Shown in pieces: positions 37,323-51,168 of a stretch of 64,000 nucleotides of DNA (position 1 is its first letter; every line of letters starts with the position of its first letter). This DNA comes from Setaria digitata (lineage: Eukaryota; Nematoda; Chromadorea; Rhabditida; Setariidae). The stretch is taken from NCBI GenBank assembly GCA_003640385.1, contig RCAB01000124.1:62001-126000 (forward strand), written 5' to 3'. Made by a program: the position numbers and the translations under genes. Below the pieces are notes generated by a model. It had not been told where the DNA came from and ran no database searches. It saw only the letters and a list, made by a program, of their open reading frames with translations.

Positions 37323-40300
37323 ATGTCACACGGAAATTCTCCAACACCGGATCGGAATAATTCGTTATCAGCTCCTTTAAGTACAGAGCTTGTTAATTTC
37401 CTAAAAGAATCAATGGGAAGTGTCAACACTGATCCATATGTTTTCGTTGTTTTCGGTGCATCGGTAAATTACGTTTGTTTAAAATTTGCAACAACTGTTG
37501 AGGAAGACTGATACCTTGAAATATAAGGTGGATTTTATTTGAAAAAAGTTTTCGGGAGTTTGTATTTCAAAGCATTTAACAGAGCAGAGAACTCCACCAA
37601 AGTTTTTACTGCACTTGTACTCTGCTAATGCATTTGTTTCCAGGGTGATTTGGCAAGGAAGAAAATATATCCTACACTTTGGTGGCTTTTCCGTGATTCG
37701 TTACTACCAAATAATATTACGATAATTGGTTATGCACGGTCTAATTTGACAATGGCTGTGTTGAAAGGGAAATTTATTGAAAGATGCAAAGTTACTTTTA
37801 CTAAAAACTTTGTTTACTCCTACTAAGGACTTTTCACTTTTAAAATAGTTTTACGTTGACTACGACTATTGTATTTCCACTCTGGTAAATCAAACACAAA
37901 TTACGAAAGTGGTGGAATTATTGATCTAGTCCTATACTTTCGAATTTTAACATCAAGGAGAACAAAGAACTGATGACCGTGGAGACAGAAAGTGTTTGCT
38001 TCTTGCATCCTTTCTCGTCAGATTTTTAGTAGTAACGTTTTGACGTTAGTATTTCAGCTTCACCCTGGCGAAGAGTCGAAATTTGATAAATTTATATCAC
38101 GCTGTTCATATATCCGTGGTAAGTATGATGAATCGAGTGGTTTCATTGAACTGCAGAATATCATCAAAGGAATTCAACGATCTTGTGATGGGAGTTAGTT
38201 TTCGTTTTTCCTGCATTTTCCCGTTTTAGTTTTTCAGTCTTAATTTAAACTATAGAAGGGAAAGTCTTTGTTTTTCGTGGGTGGTCATCATGATTCGAGC
38301 TTTCACGGGTTGAATTTTGAACCAATGTGACAAACACTATTCAGTAATTTTATTTCTGTGCACATTGTTTGCTTATATTACTAATATGTCTAATTTGTAT
38401 TATCTAATTTATGTACTATGGTAATGTTGTTTTTTAAGGCTAGTTACATGGAAAACACGAAGTATTTAATTTCTTGGATTATTTTCGTCAGAAACACGGG
38501 TCCTCTGCTATAATCCAATTCTTTTATGAAATGTGAATTGCAGCACCAGTGAACAGATTGTATTACCTCGCCTTGCCTCCTGAAGTTTTTGAGGATGTCA
38601 CGCTTCAAATAAGTGAGAACTGTGTGGACGACGGGTAAGTTGCTACATGCTTTTTTGTTCATTCTTAAAAATTGACTTGGCGAGCATGATTCTAGGAAAT
38701 AATTTTTTCCATTTGTACCAGATCTTATTAGTGACTGTCTCTTTCCCTGTTTCCTTATGACTTCATGTTCTAAAATTTATAGAGAAACGACGTTGTAGGT
38801 ATTTCTGATTGAGAAATTTCTTGATGACTTTTTCAGTCGTTCATGGACGCGTATCATCATCGAAAAACCTTTTGGCTTTGATTCTGAATCTTCGGCGAAG
38901 TTATCATCACATCTCGAGCGTTTATTCCGAGAAGACCAAATCTATCGCATAGATCATTATCTGGGCAAAGAAATGGTTCAAAATCTTATGATTCTCAGGT
39001 TAGTATTGGGCAGTCTTTCTTCTTTTTTTTTTTTTTTTTTTTTGACGTTTCATGTCATAGTGTGGCATTGTACACTGGGAAATGGAGGGAGGAGAACTTC
39101 TGCTGCATATGAAAAATAATGTTATGTCTACGTTACAATAGTTGCTGGTAATCAAGGATGCTGAACTCAGCAAGAAATGAAATAGGTAGAAATCGTTTCA
39201 CTGTTTTTGTTGTGATCATCACTAAGATTAGTTGTAGGTTTGGAAATAGGATCTTTAATCCTTCATGGAATCGTGATAATATAGCTGCTGTTGTGGTTTC
39301 GTTCAAGGAAAATTTTGGAACACAAGGTCGTGCGGGGTATTTTGATACTAGTGGTATCATACGGTAACTTTTTAAGAATTAGCCATGCAAAGTACAGTGT
39401 TCAATATGCTCTTAGTATTAAGTTTGCTACTCTTCACAAATCTCATTCCTTATTTAGGGATGTGATGCAGAATCATTTAATGCAAATTTTGACTCTGGTT
39501 GCCATGGAGAAACCTGCTAGTCTAGATGCTGAAGATATACGTGATGAAAAAGTAATGCTTCTACATCTTTATTATAATTTGGACCAAGTTTACAAATAAG
39601 CAATAACTGAAAATTATAATTCAAGTTATCTGGTTTAGTTACATTTCTCTTGAACTGCAATCCTGTTCGCTGCTTCCACTTTTTGCAAGTGTCTTGCAAC
39701 CTTCTGTTCGGTCTTTTTTTTTTTTTCTTCTTACTGTCCTGTTTATAGCTAGACGCTGCTGAGGGATTTTATTTTGTGTTGTAGCATAGATATTGCTTAA
39801 TGTGTCCAGAGGCTGCACATTTGTGCTTTTGGATTATTCTTCCCTTGTATTCTATTTGCTAAAAGTGGATAGTAATTTAAAGTAAAAAAGAATATTTTAA
39901 ACTGCGTAACATTTTGGGAATTGAATGAATAAAATGCAGGCTATTTTTATTTTTACAAAAAATAAAAAATTCATTAGGAATATATGATTCTTTGTTTTTT
40001 CCTTATCAATATGATATGTGATCTTGTTTTAGATGCTTTGTAAATACCTTCTGTAAATCTTTCCTCTGCATTTTCCTTAATCTGTCAACATCACAGTTTA
40101 AACTATCAGTGTCACAGTTTCGGCATTATTTAAGGTCAAAGTTATGAAATGCATCAAACCCGTGAAAATGGAAGACGTGGTTCTTGGGCAGTACGTTAGC
40201 GATCCAAAAGCAACAAGTAATTCTATATTTAATGGAGAATTATCGTTTTCAGTGTAAGCATAAAATAAGTGTCCTGTTTTTGTAGGTGGAGAAGCCTGCT

Positions 40301-41731
40301 ATGGCTATCGAGATGATAAAGATGTCCCTGAAGATTCAGTAACACCAACATATGCATTGGCAATCCTAAAAGTAAATAATGAACGCTGGGATGGTGTACC
40401 TTTTATTCTGAGGTGTGGGAAAGGTTAAAGTTCTTTTTGATTATTGATGAAATTTAAATACGGGTGACAAACGTGATGTTTGAGTTCGCACTGATTTCCA
40501 AATGTTGGGCAGTGCCGTTACCTAAGATGTTAATTTGTATATCACTCTGATGTAGCGCTGCAAAGCATTGAACGGTTTTATCGATAAAGAAGTGTAAGCT
40601 AAGAAAAACCGTAATCAAAAAAAAAAAAAAAAAAGTGGTAGTTCTATAAGTCATACGTGAGGAATAAATTTCATTGTTTAAGTTTTAAACGTTTTCCAGC
40701 ACTCAATGAAAGCAAAGCAGAGGTACGCATACAGTTCAGAGAAGTTTCGGGAGATATTTACCCTGAAGGACAGTTGAAAAGAACAGAATTGGTGATAAGA
40801 GTACAACCAAATGAAGCCGTCTATATCAAATTAATGTCAAAAAAACCAGGAATGGGGTTTTCAGTTGAAGAAACTGAACTTGATCTTACTTACGGATGTA
40901 GATATAAGGTAAATACTGTTAACACCCTTGTATTCTGTGATCGAACGAAGGAAAAAACTTTTGCAATAACTATCATTAATGAAAATAACCGAGACCTGCC
41001 GTTTATAAGTGACGTCTTCAACAACAACAGTAATTCTGTCATCTAATTTTAGCACTTACACTTACAATTTAGTGCAATATGCTAGGGACGCAAAATTGTA
41101 CAGGATGAATACTTTTGCAATAATGGCTTGCTAGTTTTTGTTTTCAGGATGTACGACTTCCTGATGCTTATGAGCGACTGTTTCTGGAGGTAATCATGGG
41201 TTCTCAAATAGATTTTGTTCGAACTGATGAGTTGGAGCAGTCATGGAGAATATTTACGCCTTTGCTAAAACAGATTGATAAAGAAAGGACAAAACCGGCT
41301 GAATATGTATTTGGAAGGTAAGTTTCCATTTTTTTTTTTTTTTTTTTGTGGCGAAGTTCGTAGAAATCCTGCTGAGTATTTGCTATGTAGATTATTCAAG
41401 TTTCGTTCTATTCAGTTTTCTTATATTACGTACTTATTTCAAGTATGCTCATCCTTATTTCCATGTGCTAGTCTAATTCTTCCTGCAAGATACAGTCTTT
41501 TCATGAATTCTTTCATAACCCTGCCCTTAAGTTACTGTTGTTGAAGACGTCACTCATAATCGGCAGGTCTCGGTTATCTTCATTAATTTTCCCTTCGTTT
41601 TGTCTATTTTACCATCTTGTTTAAGATCTTAAAGTTTCAGTCGTGGACCAGCAGAGGCAGATGAAATGATGGTGAAGCATGGTTTCGTGTTTTCGGGCAC
41701 TTACAAATGGATACCAAGCACTGAGCGTTGA
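37323..41731 (+). CDS. g6pd: Glucose-6-phosphate dehydrogenase
   Basis: This cytosolic enzyme oxidises glucose 6-phosphate with NADP+, the first and NADPH-producing step of the pentose phosphate pathway. Twelve exons join in phase: 37323-37463, 37644-37790, 38058-38193, 38544-38634, 38837-38998, 39238-39363, 39458-39551, 40135-40216, 40286-40423, 40700-40908, 41148-41317 and 41641-41731, giving 528 aa (human 515). The NADP-binding motif [17 protein letters not shown] is split by intron 1. The active site RIDHYLGKE is intact near 209-217, and IIIEKPFG and [13 protein letters not shown] are present. RVQPNEAVY and KKPGMGF mark the C-terminal structural-NADP region. The N-terminus has an extra Ser-rich stretch before the fold, and the C-terminus ends [10 protein letters not shown]. 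The exon 2 donor (GTTACT) and exon 3 donor (GTTAGT) are weak but fix the phase. Confidence 0.96.
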
Positions 41732-42633
41732 AGAGTGAAATAATTCGCCAGTTTCCTGTGAATTGCGTTTTGATTGATTGTTAAGGTATATGAAGTTCAT
41801 TAAATCTTATCCGTACGAGTCCTGCTGTTTTCAGAAGAATTAAAGTAGTTTAAGATAGAAATATATTTCATTCATCGTATCGATGCTTTGGAAAACGTTT
41901 CTTTTTTTATCAGGCTTTATTACGTTCGATACTTTATCCATTTCATTTTTGTCTCCATTCCTTACCTTCGTCCTTTTTTATACGATAATTGCATGTATTG
42001 ACTATAAAACTATGTCGGCATAAGGTTATATGTTGTAGTTCGAGATTCTTTGGTGAAAGCGTATTTTCTCTTTTCTATAAAAAGAATTGAGAATAAGTTC
42101 CTTTTCTTCCACATAGTATATTCATTTTTTTCTGATGGCCTGTTTGGATAGACTGAACGTAAATTTTCATTTTATGGAGAAATTTTCAATGAAAATCCAT
42201 TCCCATGTGCTGCCATTATTTTATTCCTTACTTAATTGAAATAGTATTCCTCTCGTTATATTGCCTTACTACAGAAGATTCTTGGTTTTCCTAGGCTGGA
42301 ATTTTTTTACAGTATTATGTGGCATCGCATGCATTAATTTTAGCTACTAACATGTTTCTTTTTTCACTTCATACTCTCCCATGTCTCTTATTATAATAAT
42401 TTGCAAATTTTAACATTTTTAAAAATAAGTTGTTTCGCCACTTTGATGCTAGTTTGTCAAATATACGAGAATAAAGTACAGTTTTTCGAGACCCATTTTT
42501 TTTTTTGCCAAGTAAGATTTGTTTATATTGTATGAATAGTGGAGCATTTCTTTTCACTTAGATTTCTTTGATTTGACATGTTTATTCCAGTTTTCTAAAT
42601 CTTTTTTCATAAAGGTGATACAGGTACTCAGTG
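41732..42633. other. 3' flank of G6PD, no gene seen
   Basis: This T-rich stretch between the G6PD stop and the doubtful minus-strand frames starting at 42634 shows nothing recognisable beyond homopolymers, and no splice-supported frame. Confidence 0.4.
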
Positions 42634-43065
42634 TTAGGCTGCTAAATCCTTTTGTTGGCACTTCATCAGGGAGGTAATCCCATTGTTCAGCCATACCGGT
42701 AGAATCTTTTCTTCTGCATGTGCATCCTCTACCTCGGTCTTGAACTACTTGCATTGTCTGAATTATTTTCAAAGAAGCGTTGATGCAGATGCATTACATG
42801 TTCGTCATAAATTGTGGAGTTAAGATCGGACAACTCTGCTGTTGGCAAGAACGTTTTTGATTTCACAATCATTAAGCCAACTGGTTTATCGGGGCCAGTC
42901 GAGAATGATGTCTTTGTCTTAACCATGAGATTTCTCTAACAGCAGCATGAACTGTACCGAAAAGGAGTGATGGATTTGTGTTGTCCCTTCAGCTTCACTT
43001 ATAGAGAATCTATTGATGAGACGCATGAAGATATTCTCGGTATTAGGAAATCCGAAGTTGATAGC
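42634..43065 (-). pseudogene. Possible small gene or gene remnant
   Basis: Downstream of the AKH/GnRH precursor, three consecutive minus-strand segments look protein-like but lie in different frames. 43065-42924 encodes a stretch containing ENIFMRLINRFSISEAEG and FSVQFMLLLEKSH. 42880-42749 contains SKTFLPTAELSDLNSTIYDE and LHQRFFENNSDNA. 42713-42634 ends KCQQKDLAA before a stop. They can be joined in phase through introns of only 43 and 35 bases, shorter than any other intron in this window. No start codon was found for the first segment. This is either a real gene with unusually short introns and a missing 5' end, or a frameshifted remnant. I do not recognise the family. Confidence 0.3.
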
Positions 43066-43149
43066 CTGTCATTCCACGAATATTTCTGATTGTTATAAGA
43101 AGGTAAAATACTATAGGTAAAATTTGACATAAAAAATCAAAATTTCCCA

Positions 43150-43972
43150 TTAGCCTTCTTTAGCAAACACAGGGTGCTGTACACTGCTACATCTGTCAAT
43201 TAAATTTGTTAATTCCTTTTGTTTCCTGTAGATCTGCTTCAGTTCCCTGATGATTTCAGCGATGGCATCCCAACTGCATTCGTTGTCAACCATTCTATAA
43301 TTTCTCGCTTTTTTTTTCTTTGAATTCGAATACTTTGGATTCATTTGACTATAATTAGTAAAGAACTCTATAATATAGTAATTTCGTCCTAAATTCAGGT
43401 TTAGTGGAATATTTTGATCAAACTTTACAAAATTTTTCATTGCATTGTTCATGGTGCCCTGGCAAGGTTTACCTAACAGTTGAAATTTGTTTGTTCAAAG
43501 TAGTCTAGTAAAGCTGGCTTTTGCCTATCTTGATTTTTGTGAACTGGAAGTACTAATGAGCCTAGAGTTAATTTGATATACTTTTACGCCTTCACTACTA
43601 AAAATGTTTGAAGACAGCATTATTCATTCAAAAATATGTGCAAAGGAGGAAATTCTGTATATGGAAATGAAAACTGCACAAAAATAGTTCACCACATCTT
43701 CCCTTCCTTTGATAAACTTTTATCAGTAAGTTGTCTTCTTATGTTGAAGACTAGTCAAACTTTGATTTTGTAGTAACTATTTTCAAAGTAACTTTCGCTC
43801 TTAACACAGAAGTTTCTTGGTCGAATTTTAAGGGGAAAAAAAAAACATACTGATCGTTTCGGTGCCATTCTCGAAACACATTTGGTATCGCCCGCTTCTC
43901 CCAGTTGTCGGTAAATGTCATTTGCGCAGCAACAGTATGAATAACAGTTAACAGTAAGGTAACACGCTTCAT
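43150..43972 (-). CDS. nlp-47: AKH/GnRH-like neuropeptide precursor
   Basis: This is a secreted peptide-hormone precursor of the adipokinetic hormone/GnRH superfamily. Exons 43972-43851 and 43348-43150 join in phase to 106 aa. Residues 1-16 form a short signal peptide ending VAA. The mature peptide follows directly as Q17-MTFTDNWE, then dibasic K26-R27. It closely resembles the C. elegans NLP-47 peptide, which begins pGlu-MTFTDQW. The C-terminal part has a Cys pair around a helix (ECSWDAIAEIIRELKQIY to RCSS), like the associated peptide of arthropod AKH precursors. There is no Gly before the dibasic site, so C-terminal amidation is not predicted. The exon 2 acceptor is ambiguous: the ATTATAG at 43349-43350, used here, or a second ATTATAG farther downstream also keeps phase. 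The symbol follows the presumed C. elegans orthologue. Confidence 0.85.
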
Positions 43973-46900
43973 GGCTTCTGATTCTCTATCTGTATTAGAT
44001 TTCCTTTAAGGTTATCATACAACATATAACGTTCAGACGCAATGAACATGAAGTTGAAGCTTTTCTGAATCTTTCCTGCCGAATTTTGTCTGACAGCACT
44101 AGTTTTCTTTTAAAATTGAAACTAATTTTGTTAACAAATTTTAGTCTTTATGGGAAATAATTCTTTATAGAATTGACTGGTAAAATCTTGGGAGTGCTAG
44201 AAATTGAGATTAAAAATGAATGAATATCCAGTATGACTTCAAAATTTCTATAGTAAATTATTTCTCTCACAAATCTGATAATTAGTGTCAAATTCATAAA
44301 TCACTAGTTTATCAAAATGGGAGAAGAGTGTTCTAGCTGGTCCAGAAAGAGGACCTTCCAAAAAGTATTTCCACTAATTACTTTTTTAAAATTATAGTAA
44401 AGCAAGCTATTATAAAAAGTGATAATTCATTTACAAGGCATTCCTTTTTCTTGTCCTATTATGCTGAGCATAATGAATCAAAGACCAAACGACAAATTAA
44501 AGCATAACACCGTCAAATGTGAAATATGAAATGAGCTGCTTTTGCATCTCAAATAACTTATATCTCCAATAAACGGTATCAGCCGGGAACGCTAATGAAG
44601 TTATCGAAACAACATACCATCATTCATTCAGTTAGCTTCTTAATGGCAACATTATTTACAAGTTGAAGCAGAAATTCACAACTGTCGATTAATTTAAGAG
44701 CAGGAATCAAATTCCAGTTCATACGAAACTGTTTAAGGTTTTCAAGTTAATCAGCGGATTCACACATGTTATTTTTTGGTAATGACGAAGATCTTTTTCC
44801 AGTAGCTTAATGAGGAAACTATTAATGATGACAACAGTTGCTTTAATTTCGTTTAGAAGTAGTTTATGACAAGCAATGAAATATCTGAGTAATTTTTAAA
44901 CTACATAATTTTTAAATCTCGCGATTCACTTATTTTCTGGCCCACGCATCTCTCAGCCAAGATTTATTTTAGATTCCCTTTTTCTTCTTGCTGTTTACAT
45001 TGTAAAGCAAGTTACTTTATCAAACCAGCTAATCATTTCCGAGGAAAATTACTGAGTAGATTGCAGTATAATACAAAATTCGTATTATTTTTAACTTTGT
45101 AATTGTTTTTGGCACTTTCGACATTCATGTGTGCCTGAATTTATTTCTGTTTAATTTAAATTCCACTAAAAACTTTCCAGAAAAATTAATGATGACTGTA
45201 TAATGAAGTTGATACCGAGATTCCCTCCTCCACAGTGTAAAAAGTAATAATTGTATTTGTAAATTTCAGACTATAATCTCAAGTTTTAAAAACTGATTCG
45301 AAAATTCAACATTTGGATTCTGAATTTCATCCTTCTCATTAGTGCTGATTACCTTATTTTCACATATTAATATTACTTAAGATCAGAGCTAAGATCCAGT
45401 AAAATAGTTTTTTATTAATTAGCCGCTATTTTACTAATTTGTTGAAAATGATCAAGAATATTGGGTATGTAGGAATATAACGCTAAGAAATAATGATGAG
45501 GATAGAATGATGCAATAAAGAGAGTGAGAAAGGCTCTTCGACTGAACTTGTCTTAAAATACTGTGAAAGAGGCTACATGGAATCAAACCATCCAGTCAAT
45601 CCAGTCAATCTTAGTCGATTATTCATTTTCTTTAATAAATAAGAGATTTAATGCTCCTGGTGCATAATTGTGGAAAAATAACAGGAATTCATTTGAAGCT
45701 TAATAATGCTATCGCCTTTTTTATCAGATTTTCTTTCATATGTGTTATTCAAATTATAGAGTTGAAAAAATTAAATCCTTCTGGCAGTGGCTTTTTTTTT
45801 CCAATTTCTTTCGAAATAATAATTCATTGCTGGGCATTTCTATATTATGTCCTAACGCATATTTATCACCAAAGCATCAATTATTATGGTCTAAAATTTT
45901 ATTATTGTGAACATCAATCTTGATGATTAAAGATTAATGACACTGTAAAACAGTATTTTAATTTTTACAAAACATTTCAAACACTTTCGACTTATGATAT
46001 TTTTTTTGACACTTCTAAAATACCAAAATATACATTTGTATACACCGTTAATCATTTCATTATTTAGCGGTTCATTTATGTCATTTTTAATCTATTTGAA
46101 GATTGGCTTTTACTTCGTGGCTTTTCTAAAAAAAAAAATTGCATGTTTCATCACATTTAAAAAAAGCCTTGAGACTTTTGATTTTGAATAATTATTTTGT
46201 GGCAGAATACTTGCCATTCAAAATATTTGACAACACGCTAATGTAACGAAACCAATCTAAATAAGTGTTTTTAAAGTGAATTGTTTAAAAGACTGGTACA
46301 TCAATCGTTTTAGAGCAGTGCAGTTTCAAGTTTGATGTTGCTTGGTCTGAAATGGAATTTAGAAAATCGATGTATAGGAACTTTGAGGTAAATCCACAAA
46401 AGACATGAATTGGAAGATGAAGGAGTGATAAACAATTTGACTCCAGATAAATTTAAATTATTAAATTGAAACGAAAAGGAAAAAATAGGTTTTTGGACTG
46501 AAAATTTTAAGAATTATTTGCTTGAAAGACTAATTCACGCTAGTATGTTAGCGATTTTATGAAAATGTTTAAATTATACTACGCTATGTAATGTATAAGT
46601 TGGTGAAATAATGTGGAAATTATCGTTGTTTCAGCTACCTCTTTTCCTAACCATTAATTTAAGTCTGAGGTTACGTTATGTTTGCTTACATGATTTTGAA
46701 CAATATTCTTGATTCCAAAGAATGGAAAAATTTTTTAAGACAAATTATTGCTCCGCATTATTTTCTTTTCCATAATTAAAAGCACATGCTTAATTCTGGT
46801 TTTAAATTAAACCAGACATTGTGGATAGCATATTTGAATTACATTCCTTTCTGCACAATTCCGTAACACATTTATTGGAAATATAAAATGAACAGTATAG

Positions 46901-49900
46901 TTCAGAGTAATGACTGATGATAAATAATGAATAGATTTCTATCGTTAAGAGTACAAAGACCGTCTTAATTGCATCATGTGACGGTATCATATAATTAGTT
47001 TCATATAACAATCAAGAAATTTTCAGTTTGTCATTAATTTAAGTATCTATTGGGAATTATCGAAAGATCTCCTAGAAATCCTTTTCAAATTCATCCAATA
47101 ATACATTTAGGAGTAGGAACACAATTAGTAAATTAGAATTTTGGTTTATGAGCCATCTTTCAAAATGTCAATCACTTTCAAACAAATTTGAGAAATAGGT
47201 AAATTTCTGAATCAAAGATGAATCAAAAATGCTGAAAGTTACTCTCAGAATTAATGATATTATGAGAATCGATCAATTAAGATAAAAGGTCATGCAAAAA
47301 TTGCAGCGTCGGACTAAGGACGTGAGACTATGTCAGAATTTCATTTTGTCTGGTCCTCATGAAATGTGTAAGACTCAGTGCCACCATGACCAAATCCTTT
47401 TGGCCCAAACATCGATCCATAACACTGTGTACAGTAAGGTTGTCCATCGTGCTGCAACACTAGAAATTATGAAATTAATTATCTGTGGAACTCGATATTT
47501 GCATCAATTATTTTTTCAGCTAAAAAAAAATTCCCTTTTCAATGTCATTTGGAGAAAATTTCGAATCACATGCTCTTCTCCTCCCAAAAACTAAAATTCA
47601 TTTTAGAAATTTGAATTTCTCAAATTCCTAAATTTGAAAGCTAAAATAAGCAACCACAAATTGATTCCTGGAGTTAACTGTTTGTTACATTTCTCATTCA
47701 CACATCGTAGACATGGACGATGCCAGTCCATTTTCATTGATTGTATACGTTCCGCTTCAAAAATATACAGTTTTCTTTAAAATACAATTTCCAGTGGAAG
47801 TTTGGTCTAAATGAGAAATTCCAAACTTAAGAGCGACACTAATCCTACACCAGGCAGTGTGAAATTTCATTTGTCGAAAATTGTGCATCTGCTACGGTTT
47901 CATTTTAATGGCTGTTTATCGAATGGAATTTATAATTCGAGAACTTGCCGAAGTAGACTAGCTTTTTTGCAACGCGGACAGTTTGGCGTGATTTTAAAAT
48001 TCGGACGTACAAGTGACCTGGTTAATTCATTTTTTATTAATACAAGATCATTTATTTTTTGTTACAACAGAATCAACAGAAAAATTGGTGAAGTTTCAAG
48101 AATCAATTCCAAAATCTCATAATGGCTAAATTCGGCATGAAAACTTTCCCTATTAGCAATTCGAGACAGAAATCAACTATATGGAATCCAATTGATGGAA
48201 TATATTGGCTGACAAATGAAATGCATTTTAAGAAACGGACAGAATGAATGTGAGGATTCTGTCGCTGTTGTTGTCATTTGAATGAAATGAACAAAAGTTT
48301 GAATGTACTTGTGTCCGCGGTGAAGTATTTCTATCTTTCAGGTATTCTCTTCCTGTTTAAGCAAACTTTTCCTAAAACCATTAGGCATTTAAAGTCCTTT
48401 AGAAAAGCTCTCCGTTTAAATATAGTAGCCTAAGTTCAGCAGAGTCGATGTAAGCAATTTTTGATGTTATTGGATGAAGAGAAGTATTGTGAGCAGTAGT
48501 CGTTTAAATGTTACAAAAGCAATTCTTCATGAGTTCTATCAAGCAACATTTTGGGAGTTCTCAGCATTACTGAGCAATGAAATACTCGGAAACAGAAACA
48601 TAACTAAGCATATGAACTGATGAACACTTGGCTTTCTTAGACGGTATACATTTAGGTCAATCATCTTAGTAAATAACGTTTATTTTTGTGCAGCGTAATT
48701 TTTAATAAATATTACAATAGATGATTTGCCAGATTTCGTTTTGGTTCATAGTATTTAAAGAGTAAAGAATTTTTCTTTTTTGAGTAAAAATGATTGTTGT
48801 GCACAACTTTCAGATGCGGAAAAAAATGAGGGAGAGAAGTCGATTAATTAGCAGATAGACATCGATAAATAATATTTAGACTATAAAGAGAGGTGTTGAA
48901 CTGAAACTTACTTTTTACTGGACTATGAAATTGAAATTGTATCAAGATAGTCCAATGTCACTCAGCTCTATCATCAAGAATTGGGCTAGCATTCCATACG
49001 GCTGCATTGAGAAGTTAAACCACTTCCTCTTACTACTCATAATGGTCACCGAAAATTTCAGAGTGCGAAATTATCGGCACTATTTAGCAACTAATTCAAT
49101 GGTTGGATTGTTTTTTTAAATTGATTAACAAACAGCACAGCACAACATCGCAAAAATGGAGACATATCGATAATATGTGTCCGAAATGCTTCGTACATTA
49201 AGCAAAAAATTTAACACATACTAGGCTTGCCATTTATGCGCTATCGGACTATCTTGTTACATTATCATTATTTCGAATTTGAAATGTGGATTTTGAAACT
49301 AGGCACCAGTGATGGAATAGTTTGCTTGATTTTTTTTTTTCCAGAAATCTATAAACGACACTTGACTCACAAGTGATTCAACGAAACGTTGAATTTGGAC
49401 ATTGCTTATTCTACATTGTGACTTACGTCAGATTTCTGTGAGAAGCGTACTTTTTTTATTCAACAGACAATTCTGTTTTACTATCAAGCATTTTAAGAAG
49501 TGGACCTGAAATTAAGGAGCAGCTTGACAATTTTTGGGATAACATAAATAATAGCATTGACTTTTTCTAAATTGGCAATACGCATTTGTTGATTCGTCTA
49601 TAAATTGTTTTGTGTTGAGAGCACATATGAATTCATCCACTTCAAATATCAATCAGAGACTTATTTCATTTTCCAATATTAATATCCGTATAGAAAATCG
49701 TAGTTCAAAAATAGCAAAAAATAAAGAAACAAAAGGAATATAAAGCAAAATATGGTATGATAAGACATGATAGCATCTTATCAATCATCGTTAATTGTCA
49801 TTTTGTATTATACTAAATATAACTGATAACTTTCTGTGAATGAAATTGGTCAGCTCCAATGAGCACAAAACATATATATATTCCTCATTCAAATGAAATA

Positions 49901-51168
49901 CTTCTGATCTTGCAAAAGGGGATGTGTCGCTTCAACAGAATATTATCAATGAATCACCAAATTACATTATACATACTCTGTGAAGAGATAATTTATGCAA
50001 TGTTCTAAATTGCAAATGCAAATTTTGAATAAACACTCATGTAAAGTTAAAGAAAAAAAATCATGAATTTCGAATATAATCAATTTTAGTTTATTCTCGA
50101 AACGAAAAGTCCCTAATTACATGAAGGCTCTTTTCTTTGTCACTTGAAATATGAATGTGAAGCTACCATTTAATTAACAGAACAAAAAAATATCACGAAT
50201 GCAGACTAATTTTATAATATGTATATTGTATATTATTATATGTTGAATAGATAATATTATTTATGAATTGATAGTTTGGATGCAATAATTGAATATTTTC
50301 TGGAAGATAATACGAATGACACCCGTACAGCTCATTTATCCATAACAAGCAAAGAAATATATGAATGCACAGATTGTTTCAAAAAGTAAAGTGAATAAGT
50401 AACAAACTTGGATTGAGTTTCTTTTAATTTACTGTATTCCAACTTTCAAAATTTGAATTGAGAAAATTTAACTTATAAGTAGAAAATGAGATTTTTTTAA
50501 CATTGTGTAAAATATTACCTTTTCAAACAACAGTTATAGCGGTAATAAAAGTGGAAATTTTCGAAATTAAAACACATTTAAAGGAGACTTTTTTTTAATG
50601 AAAAAAAAAATGATTAACAAGAAATAAGAAGAGATGTGCAATAAAAAAAACACTGTGATAATTTTATGAAAAAAAAAAAAGACACCTTCTTCCTTAACTT
50701 CTTATCAATCAATTTGCATTGATCATCAAATAAATGTTTTAAGTGAATCATGCCATCCATCATACTTGTTTTTCTTGCGCATTACCTTAAAATTACCTGC
50801 TGTTAAACAAGAAAAAAGAAGAGAGATATAAAAACTGAAAGAGGGAAAAGTCTATGCATTCCATTTCTACTAGGTAATTCTGGGTGCGATAATTTTCGAC
50901 GTGCTCTTTAAAGTTTGCTAAAATAGAAAAAATTCCTCTATAATAATAATTATCCATTCTTACATGAAAAGAAATGAGTATTTTTTCATGAAGCTATCAA
51001 AAATAAGGCAATTTTCGATTTATATAGGAGAGATGTTTAAAGTTTTTTATGTTTTATGTTCAGACTAGACAGTCTGTAAAAATGCTGCCAAGCTAAAAAT
51101 TTTGCTGTAGAAGGCACTGGGGATATTGTGGGAGATCAGGCAATTTACAGGAGACTTGATCAATTCAA
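43973..51168. other. 7-kb region, no gene recognised
   Basis: This AT-rich stretch lies between the divergent AKH/GnRH gene (-) and FAAH (+). Open frames such as 45651-45923, 47292-47594 and 47811-48122 (plus) have no recognisable domain, biased composition and no convincing splice partners. Poly-A runs occur at 50603-50611 and 50668-50680. No RNA gene, transposase or long terminal repeat was identified. It probably contains regulatory DNA for the neuropeptide gene. Confidence 0.4.

Noticed and set aside
38998..39237. Minus-strand ORF at 39133-39360 over G6PD exon 6
   Set aside because: It is antisense to a well-conserved G6PD exon ([19 protein letters not shown]), so it is a shadow.
47292..48122. 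Two plus-strand ORFs of about 100 codons
   Set aside because: Both start with ATG, but I see no domain, no signal peptide and no in-phase neighbours; they are compatible with chance in a 7-kb gap.
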